A DNA stretch of 64,000 nt from contig JAEWUC010000006.1 of NCBI GenBank assembly GCA_023397505.1, forward strand, positions 1 through 64,000. The letters run 5' to 3'. Origin of the DNA: Bacteroidota bacterium (GTDB lineage: Bacteria; Bacteroidota; Ignavibacteria; Ignavibacteriales; Melioribacteraceae). Below, piece after piece: positions 1 to 6,908 of this stretch (position 1 is its first letter; each line of letters opens with the position of its first letter). Under the pieces are notes generated by a model. The model saw only the letters and a program-made list of their open reading frames with translations. It ran no database searches and had not been told where the DNA came from. The position numbers and the translations under genes are program-made.

Positions 1-130
1 GATTTGTTCTTCCGTGTAATGTTGCTTTGTAAGGTAGTTCTGTTAAATAAATGTTTCAAAAATATTGGCTGTTGTTTAATAAGTAGCATCGCTGTTTTGG
101 GGCGACCGCTTATTGGCGACGCCGTTATAC
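1..130 (+). repeat. Partial integron attC site (right half)
   Basis: The right-hand core GTTATAC lies at 124-130 and is preceded by the GGGGCGACCGCTTATTGGCGAC block that recurs, with variation, before the core of the four complete sites downstream. The left half is outside the window. The G/TT junction at 124/125 would be the 5' boundary of the first complete cassette. The ten bases from 124 are the exact reverse complement of the inverse core that follows the first gene, which is strong evidence for a recombination boundary. Confidence 0.75.
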
Positions 131-147
131 ACAATTAGATACATTAT

Positions 148-879
148 ATGCCTATTAGAATATTCATATTAACTACTTTTTTCATAGCATCTTCCTGTAT
201 AGCTCAAAACAACCAAATCAAAACTAATAATAAATTTGGTTCTATCTCTGGAAGTGCGCTTGAAAAATATATCAATCGTCCAATAACAGAACTAATGTTA
301 ATAATTGAGCCATTAAACCATTATGTCTTTACTGATAGTTTAGGGAAGTTTATTTTTAATGATCTACCGCCTTGTATCTATTCAATATCCTCAACATCAA
401 TATGTTATGAGAAAATATTTATTGATTCGGTTATTTTAAATGGTTTAGAGAATGTTGATATAACTTTATTTTTAAAAGAGCATTGTACAAATAAGTACGG
501 AATTCCTATATCCCAAATACTAAATCGAGTCCCAATAAACAAAAATGATAAATATATTTATGTTGATTATAATAATTATAAACACAAAAGTGTTTATGTG
601 TATTTGATAAATACTACAAATGAACTGATATGGATTGGTTCTTCAGAGCTAGATGATCTTAGACCTCAGTGTAAAAATGATGATGAAGAATGGACTGATA
701 AACCTGAGTCCGGATTGTTATATTGGTGCAACACCAGTATGATAAAATATTATATTCTAGAACCTAATACCTATTTAGTATTTGATCGTCCGATTGATAA
801 GTTCTTTGAACAAAAAGAAATTAGTTTTATTCTTCCACATCATGGGTTTTTAAGATCTAATTCAAAAGTTCTAAAATGA
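148..879 (+). CDS. Secreted hypothetical protein with carboxypeptidase-regulatory-like domain (cassette 1)
   Basis: This 243-residue protein starts 17 bp after the cassette boundary, as is typical of cassette genes. The N-terminus (residues 1-19, ending SCIAQ) is a signal peptide; the Cys at 17 might alternatively be a lipobox. Residues about 30-95 (GSISG...TDSLGKFIFNDLPP) have the pattern of the carboxypeptidase regulatory-like beta-sandwich common in Bacteroidota surface proteins. The rest is not recognised. It has no T9SS sorting tail. It is followed 8 bp later by an attC site, so it is the cargo of a single-gene cassette. The function is unknown. Confidence 0.8.
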   Translation: MPIRIFILTTFFIASSCIAQNNQIKTNNKFGSISGSALEKYINRPITELMLIIEPLNHYVFTDSLGKFIFNDLPPCIYSISSTSICYEKIFIDSVILNGLENVDITLFLKEHCTNKYGIPISQILNRVPINKNDKYIYVDYNNYKHKSVYVYLINTTNELIWIGSSELDDLRPQCKNDDEEWTDKPESGLLYWCNTSMIKYYILEPNTYLVFDRPIDKFFEQKEISFILPHHGFLRSNSKVLK

Positions 880-887
880 AGAAATGT

Positions 888-1075
888 GTATAACCAGTTT
901 TCCAAGCCGACAGCTTTAAACTGTTGGACATTTGTGTAATTATTTAGTTGCGTTGTAAATGTTAGTTGCTCTTTAAAGTTGGTTGTAATAAGAAAGTTTT
1001 TATAAAATTATTGGCGTAAGTTTTTCAAGCTGTATTGCCGTTTGGGGCGGCGGCTTAGCGGCAACGTCGTTATAC
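888..1075 (+). repeat. attC site 1
   Basis: The inverse core GTATAAC (888-894) and the core GTTATAC (1069-1075) are exact reverse complements, extended to ten bases by TGTG/CACA. Inside are the CCAAGCCGACAGC (left) and GGGGCGGCGGCTTAGCGGC (right) blocks shared with the neighbouring sites. The site is 188 bp long and begins 8 bp after the preceding stop codon. The recombination point would be between G1069 and T1070. Confidence 0.85.
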
Positions 1076-1099
1076 ACATAGAAATAATTTGGATGTTAA

Positions 1100-2179
1100 A
1101 TGGCAAAGGATAATCAAAAGAGAGCAAGCCAACAAGATATTCCTTTATACAATCTTAAAGATTCGTTAACGATCTCAAAAGCTATTTTCGATGGTTATGC
1201 TGGCGATCCGACGACACCTTTAGAAGTTGCCTTGGCTTTAGAAATCGGTCCACAAAGTTCTAACTTTCGTGATAAATGTGGCTCAAACATTGCTTATGGT
1301 TTAACGAAAGGCGGATACAATTCTGAAAAAATTGAACCACTTGAATTATCGAGAAAAATTCATAAGCCTACTGATGAAAAAGAAGATATAGCCGCAATCG
1401 CGGAGGCTATTTTAAAACCGAAAATTCTTAATCAATTTTACACTAAATACAATAAATCTAAATTCCCAGCGGATAGAATTGCGTTAAATGTTTTAGAACA
1501 GCTTGGAGTGCCGAAGGATAAATTAGAAACCACCCTAAAATTGATAAAAGAAAATGCTGAATATGCTGGTGTTTTGAAAAAAGGTAAGACTGGCGATTTT
1601 TTACTTATTGATCAACCTCAGCGTCTTGAAAATTCTCAGACTAATCCTGACGAAGACTCTGCTGATGAAAACGCTGAGAATGAACTTCCTGATGAATTAA
1701 TTGAAAAATTAAATTTATCTAAATCTGATAAAAGCAATATCCCTCCAAAACCAGAAGGTAAACCAAAAGTTTTTATATCTCACGGTAAAAACAAAAAAAT
1801 AGTTGAACAATTAAAAGAGATTCTGAAATTTGGTCAATTTGATCCTATCGTATCGATTGAAAAAGAAACTACGGCAATTCCAGTTCCAGAAAAAGTATTT
1901 CAAGATATGCGTCAATGTAATTTTGGAGTAATTCATGTTGAGGGTGAACAAGAACTAATGGATTCTGAAGGAAACAAAACGAAAAAAATAAATGATAATG
2001 TTTTGATTGAAATTGGGGCAGCAATTGCCCTCTACGATAAAAAGTTTATTCTTTTATGTGAAAAATCAATTGTTCTTCCTTCAAATCTCCAAGGTCTATA
2101 TAGGTTGAATTATGAAGGTGCTGAACTTAATTATGATTCTACAATGAAATTATTAAAAACCTTTAATGAGTTTAGATAA
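1100..2179 (+). CDS. TIR-like nucleotide-binding protein, candidate defence effector (cassette 2)
   Basis: The 359-residue protein has two parts. Residues about 15-170 are predicted helical/winged-helix (LYNLKDSLTIS..., YGLTKGGYN, LKP...NVLEQLGVP), a region I recall preceding TIR-like domains in other bacterial proteins. An acidic linker at about 185-205 follows. Residues about 222-359 match the TIR-like nucleotide-binding family (PF10137): it opens with PKVFISHG, and a Glu near 304 in NVLIEIGAAIAL is placed like the catalytic Glu of TIR NADases. There is no signal peptide, so it is probably cytosolic. Related TIR domains are effectors in anti-phage systems, but no cyclase or sensor gene is adjacent, so a defence role is inference. 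It is the only gene of its cassette, starting 30 bp after the boundary. Confidence 0.8.
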   Translation: MAKDNQKRASQQDIPLYNLKDSLTISKAIFDGYAGDPTTPLEVALALEIGPQSSNFRDKCGSNIAYGLTKGGYNSEKIEPLELSRKIHKPTDEKEDIAAIAEAILKPKILNQFYTKYNKSKFPADRIALNVLEQLGVPKDKLETTLKLIKENAEYAGVLKKGKTGDFLLIDQPQRLENSQTNPDEDSADENAENELPDELIEKLNLSKSDKSNIPPKPEGKPKVFISHGKNKKIVEQLKEILKFGQFDPIVSIEKETTAIPVPEKVFQDMRQCNFGVIHVEGEQELMDSEGNKTKKINDNVLIEIGAAIALYDKKFILLCEKSIVLPSNLQGLYRLNYEGAELNYDSTMKLLKTFNEFR

Positions 2180-2184
2180 AATGT

Positions 2185-2376
2185 GTATAACAAGCGCCTC
2201 AACAGCGACCGCGTCTTCGATGCGGTCTAATTGAGTCGCAATAGGGTTTCGCTTTTCAGCCTAAGTTTGTTGTGTAAAGTTGATTTAGTTCTTTAAACTG
2301 ATTTATAAATTAAAAGTTGGTCTGACAAAACCGTCATTATATTCTAGGCGGCGCGTTAGGCGCAACGTCGTTATAC
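2185..2376 (+). repeat. attC site 2 (best-preserved fold)
   Basis: The inverse core GTATAAC (2185-2191) pairs with the core GTTATAC (2370-2376). The left arm GCGCCTCAACAGCGACC pairs with the right arm GGCGCGTTAGGCGC if three bases (C, A, A) of the left arm are left unpaired. These behave as the extrahelical bases that define the recombinogenic strand of attC. The GCGCCTCAA and GCGTTAGGCGC boxes resemble those of Vibrio-type repeats. It starts 5 bp after the stop codon of the TIR gene; length 192 bp. Confidence 0.9.
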
Positions 2377-2400
2377 ACTTGAGCCATTACTGGATAAAAT

Positions 2401-3729
2401 ATGAAAAGATATATTCCAAAATTAGCTTTATTAATATTCATGTATCTCCTGATTAGTTGCGGCGATAAAAATGGAATTGTTGAACCAGATGTGCCTGCAA
2501 TAAAAGCGGAATGGAAGGACTGGATTGTTAAAAACTGTTATGAAATAAAAATTGATAATAATGATGGAAATAAAAATTTCAGTTTTCTAAAATCGTTATT
2601 AGCTACTAAAAGAATAGTTCAACTTGGCGAATCTAGTCATGGAGTAAAAGAATATAACTTAATTAAGGTAGCTCTTATAAAATACCTTCATGAAAAACTC
2701 GGATATAACGTAATAGCATTTGAAAGTTCCATTTATGATTGCTTTTACAATTATAATTATGGTTTAGCAAATGGTGCTGTTGCTTCAATCAATAATTCTT
2801 TATTTAAAGCATGGCGCACAAACGAAATTGTTGATTTGTTTAATTACATAATAAAAACTCAGAATTCGAGCAATCCATTAATTCTCGCTGGTATTGATAT
2901 ACAACCAATTGTAGATGGAAATAAAAGCAGACCTACATTTTTAAAAGAGGTATTTGATAAAATTGACACAAAAACTGCAAGTGATTTTTACATGTTTGAC
3001 GACTATTTCCTATCAATAAATTTTAAGGATGCAAACAAGAGCAATTTTAATTCCATTCTAGATAAAAAGGATTACTTAGTTTCTGAATATGAAAAATATT
3101 TAGCGGTATTGGAAAATAACTGGGGAAAATTGACTATGGCTTATGGAAATAATTCTCCAATTCCCCAAATTGCAAAATTAGCAATTCGATCAAGTATCAA
3201 ATTTGTGAATGAGATTTATTACAACAATAAATTCATGAACAAAGAATATATTGAGGAAAGAGATAGTAGCATGGCTTATAATCTTGATTACTTATTAAAG
3301 AATATATATAGAGATAAAAAGGTTATGGTATGGGCTCACAATTTTCATGTAAGTTATAATTCACAGAATATAGAAAGTCCTTTGTATGGTGGTGCAGTTT
3401 CTATGGGAAGTGTTATTAAGAAAGATTATCCAGACGAAATATATACAATTGGTTTCTATACGTATAAAGGGCAAGTTGCCGATAATTTTAGAAATCCATT
3501 AAATGTAACGTCATCCACTTCCGAAAATATTGAAGCCGTTTTATATTATTCGAACTACGCTTATGCATTTGTTGATATGAAAAACCAGCAAATGAACTCT
3601 GGCAATTCCTGGATGTTTAACAAAATGAAAGCAAAATCTTTTGGTGTAACAGATGAAATAATGATTCTTAAAGATCAATATGATGCATTAATTTATGTGT
3701 ATGAATCGCACTTGCCAGACTATTATTGA
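2401..3729 (+). CDS. Erythromycin-esterase-family lipoprotein (cassette 3)
   Basis: This is a 442-residue protein of the erythromycin esterase family (PF05139). Visible motifs are LGESSHG with a His near residue 80, VIAFESS, AGIDIQ, and WAHNFHV near 313-319, all in family order. The N-terminus has a lipobox (LLISCG, Cys about 20), so it is probably an outer-membrane or periplasmic lipoprotein, unlike the cytosolic Ere enzymes. Members of this superfamily have varied hydrolase roles, so macrolide resistance cannot be assumed. It starts 31 bp after the cassette boundary at 2370 and is followed 4 bp later by attC site 3. Confidence 0.85.
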   Translation: MKRYIPKLALLIFMYLLISCGDKNGIVEPDVPAIKAEWKDWIVKNCYEIKIDNNDGNKNFSFLKSLLATKRIVQLGESSHGVKEYNLIKVALIKYLHEKLGYNVIAFESSIYDCFYNYNYGLANGAVASINNSLFKAWRTNEIVDLFNYIIKTQNSSNPLILAGIDIQPIVDGNKSRPTFLKEVFDKIDTKTASDFYMFDDYFLSINFKDANKSNFNSILDKKDYLVSEYEKYLAVLENNWGKLTMAYGNNSPIPQIAKLAIRSSIKFVNEIYYNNKFMNKEYIEERDSSMAYNLDYLLKNIYRDKKVMVWAHNFHVSYNSQNIESPLYGGAVSMGSVIKKDYPDEIYTIGFYTYKGQVADNFRNPLNVTSSTSENIEAVLYYSNYAYAFVDMKNQQMNSGNSWMFNKMKAKSFGVTDEIMILKDQYDALIYVYESHLPDYY

Positions 3730-3733
3730 AAGT

Positions 3734-3922
3734 GTCTAACAAGTTCTTTAAGGCCGACCGCTTTAAATTGTGCGGCATTTATGTAATTAGATTGTTTCGT
3801 TGCAAAAGTAAATTGCTCTTTGAATGTAGTGAGCAAAATTAATTTATAAATAATTTATGGCGTTGGCTTTTCAGCGTTGCATTGTTGTGTTGGGCAGCGC
3901 TTTAGTTGCAACACCGTTAGTT
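3734..3922 (+). repeat. attC site 3
   Basis: The inverse core GTCTAAC (3734-3740) follows the esterase stop by 4 bp, and the core GTTAGTT (3916-3922) closes the site. GGCCGACCGC is near the left end and GGGCAGCGCTTTAGTTGCAAC near the right. The inverse core differs by one base from the complement of its own cassette boundary (GTTATACAC against GTTAGACAC). The right core matches the next cassette's inverse core instead, as expected when cassettes are inserted independently. Confidence 0.85.
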
Positions 3923-3940
3923 GCCAATTTATTAGAGACG

Positions 3941-4741
3941 ATTATAAAAAAGATATTATTGCTTTTGATAATTCTATTCTTTATGTCACTTAATACAAAT
4001 ATTTATGCTTGCAGTTGTGAATGGAATGGTCCATTTTTTAAAGTAGCTAAAAGTACGGATCTCGTCGCGTTAGTAAAAATTAAAAACTACGGTTCATTCT
4101 CTGGGGACATGCCAATGTCAATGGAAGTAGAAATAATAGAGCTTTTAAAGGGTGATGATAATAGAAAGATCGTTAAAGTATGGGGAGATACTGGGGTGCT
4201 ATGCCGTCCATATCTTAAATGGTTTCAAAGTGACAGTATTTGGGTATTGTCTTTATTCAAAAGTCAAAGCGAAGGTTACTTTAGACATCCAGATGAAAAA
4301 GAAGGTGATTATAATATATCCGGCTGTGGAGAATATTATATGAAAGTAAAAAATGATACTGTTATTGGATTGATTGAAAATGTTAATTATAATGGCCCAC
4401 CTCAATACATGAATCTTACGAATTTCCTTGCATCAGTCAAGCAAATACTTACATCAGTCGAAGAAGAAATTCCATATTTTTTCAAGTTGAGCCAAAACTA
4501 TCCTAATCCGTTTAATCCATCAACAGAAATTCTATATTCAATAAAAGTAGATAATTTTGTTAAATTAAATATCTATAATTCTCTGGGTGAAGAAGTTGCT
4601 GTTCTTGTTAATGATCAGCAAAAGCAAGGAGAATATTCAGTTATATTCAACGCGAATAATATTTCTAGTGGATTTTATATTTATAGACTTACAGTAGGTA
4701 ATACTTATAGCTCAGCAAAGAAAATGATGTATTTAAAATAA
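3941..4741 (+). CDS. Secreted Cys-rich protein with T9SS sorting domain (cassette 4)
   Basis: The mature protein begins with CSCEW after a hydrophobic stretch (KKILLLLIILFFMSLN) that reads as a signal peptide. About 150 residues with further Cys (LCRPYLKW, ISGCGEY) resemble NTR/TIMP-like secreted proteins. The last 85 residues are a type A T9SS sorting domain with QNYPNPFNPSTEI and a final AKKMMYLK. The open frame extends back to an ATG at 3857 inside attC site 3, which would give a start before the cassette boundary. Possible starts after the boundary are ATT 3941, TTG 3959 and ATG 3983; the first best preserves the signal peptide. The protein is probably exported by Sec, then attached or released by T9SS. 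The start is uncertain. Confidence 0.75.
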   Translation: MIKKILLLLIILFFMSLNTNIYACSCEWNGPFFKVAKSTDLVALVKIKNYGSFSGDMPMSMEVEIIELLKGDDNRKIVKVWGDTGVLCRPYLKWFQSDSIWVLSLFKSQSEGYFRHPDEKEGDYNISGCGEYYMKVKNDTVIGLIENVNYNGPPQYMNLTNFLASVKQILTSVEEEIPYFFKLSQNYPNPFNPSTEILYSIKVDNFVKLNIYNSLGEEVAVLVNDQQKQGEYSVIFNANNISSGFYIYRLTVGNTYSSAKKMMYLK

Positions 4742-4746
4742 AAGGC

Positions 4747-4969
4747 AACTAACAAGTTTTCCAAGCCGACCGCGTTTTCATTGTGGCATATTTTGTGTTT
4801 TATAGTTTGTTCTTTTTAACGAGTTTCTCTTTTAATGTATCGCAAAATGTAAATTAGAGGCAGCCAGTGCGCACAATTAAAGTTATGTACCGACTACTAA
4901 ATTATAAATATTAGTTAATAGTACGGCATAGTTGTTTTGGGCAGCGCGCTAGGCACAAGACCGTTATAC
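4747..4969 (+). repeat. attC site 4
   Basis: The inverse core AACTAAC (4747-4753), extended to GGCAACTAAC (4744-4753), is the exact reverse complement of GTTAGTTGCC at 3916-3925, the 5' boundary of its own cassette. The right core GTTATAC is at 4963-4969, preceded by GGGCAGCGCGCTAGGCAC. The site is 223 bp, the longest here, and is the last recognisable attC in the window. Confidence 0.85.
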
Positions 4970-4980
4970 GTTTAAGAAAA

Positions 4981-5831
4981 ATGAAAAAATATATAATAGT
5001 TGTGATAATATTTATTTCCATTGCACTCAATGCACAATCCAAAGATTCACATTTTCCATTAGATAAAGGGAATGTTTGGCTTTATTCTTGGGTTCCAACT
5101 ATTGATAGTACAATCCGAACATGTCTTGAAGTAATAGGTGATACATTAATGCCCGATGGTAAATTGTATTCACGTATTGATAGATTTGATAAAAAGGATT
5201 CTACTTGGGAAAGAACCATTGGTTTTCGTTACTTACGTGAAGAAAAGAATATCCTTTACAAATTTCCAAGCGATACATTGCTCAATTATGATTGGACTAA
5301 CAATACCCTAATTCAGAACTTAATGGAATCTATGGTAAAGTTAATATTGAAGAAAAAGACATTTTCGGAAAGAGAGTTTTGACATATTTTTTATTTTACA
5401 ATGATTACGAAGGTATCTCTATTAGTGACAGTATTGGCTATTTTGATTTATACGCACTTAGTTGGAGGGATTGGCTTCAAAGTTCTCGACAATTGGTAGG
5501 ATGTATTATAAATAAAATAAATTATGGCATTATCACGGGTATTCGTCAAAATGAACAATCGATTCCGAATAATTATCTACTTTTCCAGAACTACCCGAAT
5601 CCTTTTAATCCTTCGACAAAAATAAAGTTTGCATTGCTGCAGAACTCGCAAACTAAATTGATTATTTATGATCTTCTTGGAAGAGAAATACAAACATTGA
5701 TCAATAAAGAATTGGAAGCCGGTTATCATGAAATAAACTTTGATGCAAGTAGTTTCCCAGGCGGAGTATATTTCTACAGAATTCAAGCGGGAGATTTTAT
5801 CCAAACAAAGAAAATGATACTTATTAAATAA
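4981..5831 (+). pseudogene. Frameshifted T9SS-sorted secreted protein (last cassette or array edge)
   Basis: Two overlapping frames together make one protein. The first (from 4981) has a signal peptide ending NAQS and reads DKGNVWLYSW; the second frame is open upstream of its first ATG and reads NGIYGKVNIEEKDIFGKRVL into the remainder. The break lies at about 5280-5325, probably a one-base change. The C-terminus is a T9SS type A sorting domain (QNYPNPFNPSTKI to KKMILIK). The gene starts 18 bp after the G/TT boundary at 4963, like a cassette, but I see no attC after it and no copy of the expected AACGTATAAC inverse core. A sequencing or assembly error is an alternative to true decay. Confidence 0.75.
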
Positions 5832-5871
5832 TTGCGTTTTAATATGTAAAATTTTATCCTGAGTGCAATAA

Positions 5872-6789
5872 AGAACGAAAGTTAATTATAAAAATGCTGT
5901 TTTATTAATTCTGCTATTTATAACCGGTTGTAAAGAAACATCGATTAATCCCGTTGAATTTCCCGCATTCACAAAACTTGAATATAAAGTTACCGGCGGC
6001 TTTGCCGGTATTAACGAAGAGACGATTATTTACGCCGACTGCAAATCTGAATTCATACATTATTTTAGGGGCAGAAAATATATCATCATCCTAAAGCTCA
6101 CAAAGGAACAACTAAGCGGTATAAATTCTGTAATCAATGCAAATAAGATTAATGAGTTACAAGATGAGTATAAACCCGATTACCCGGTGAAGGATGGATT
6201 TTCTTGCGAACTAAAATTCACATTTAAAGATGGAATCAAAAAAATAAAATTTGAATCCGGCTTAACTCTTCCGCAAGAACTAACGAAAATAGTAGACATG
6301 ATTAACGAATTAAGCGAATACATAAAAGTAAATGGCGACTTTGCAACATTAACTAATCTATGGGACAGGGAAGAGATTATTAAAACATGTTTATTCCCAG
6401 ATATTAAACTAGAGAATAAAGCTTTCTTTTACGAAACAATAGAAAATTCCAACGCGGTTCTGGAGTATTTTGAAAGTATGAGAAGAAATTATGGGTACAA
6501 CATTTTGTATTTGCAAGGAGATTCTCTTTACAGCATTTATGACGGAGGAACAAACTACGGGTATTTCAATGTTCACGAAGTATTTCCCGCAAGATTATGG
6601 AGAGACTTTTGTGATATCGATATCCAGGTAATACAAAATGAAGGTTTGGTTAAAACAAAAGATGAATGGCTGGCGATGAATATTTCATTTGATAAAAACT
6701 ATGCCTTTGTGATTGATAGAACTGAAGATAACGGTAAAGCACTCAAATTTAAATTAATACCCGGTAGACCGATTGCCGATACGAAGTGA
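5872..6789 (+). pseudogene. Lipoprotein gene lacking a usable start codon
   Basis: The frame open from 5872 encodes a lipoprotein signal (NAVLLILLFITGCKE, lipobox Cys) followed by about 280 residues ending RPIADTK. After the in-frame stop at 5869-5871 there is no ATG, GTG or TTG before the lipobox. The ATG at 5894 is out of frame and stops after four codons. The first canonical in-frame start is a GTG at 6187, which would remove the signal and a third of the protein. Either the 5' end was lost beside the array, a base is missing near 5880-5895, or a rare start is used. The family is not recognised. Confidence 0.6.
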
Positions 6790-6908
6790 ATAAAAAACTA
6801 GTGCAAAAATCTTAAATTTGAGCGGTTAATTTAGTTGCTGACTTTTCAATTAATCTAAAGAATTTTTATTCACTATTTCCGATTGGTTAAATAATTTGAG
6901 AGGTTCAA

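Noticed and set aside
2401..3729. Calling the esterase a macrolide-resistance gene (ereA)
   Set aside because: Only family-level motifs are visible, it has a lipobox, and the superfamily has other functions.
4152..4343. Short + frame inside cassette 4
   Set aside because: It overlaps the T9SS-sorted protein in another frame and has no recognisable motif or ribosome site.
888..4969. attC sites as a CRISPR array
   Set aside because: Repeats are about 190 bp, imperfect, and separated by full genes rather than short spacers; no cas genes are present.
5577..5804. Minus-strand frame opposite the sorting domain
   Set aside because: It is the antisense shadow of the conserved T9SS tail; similar antisense frames are a by-product of that composition.
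1..6908. An integron integrase or transposase in the window
   Set aside because: No reading frame shows the tyrosine-recombinase R-HxxR-Y pattern or a DDE transposase; the integrase must be to the left or absent.
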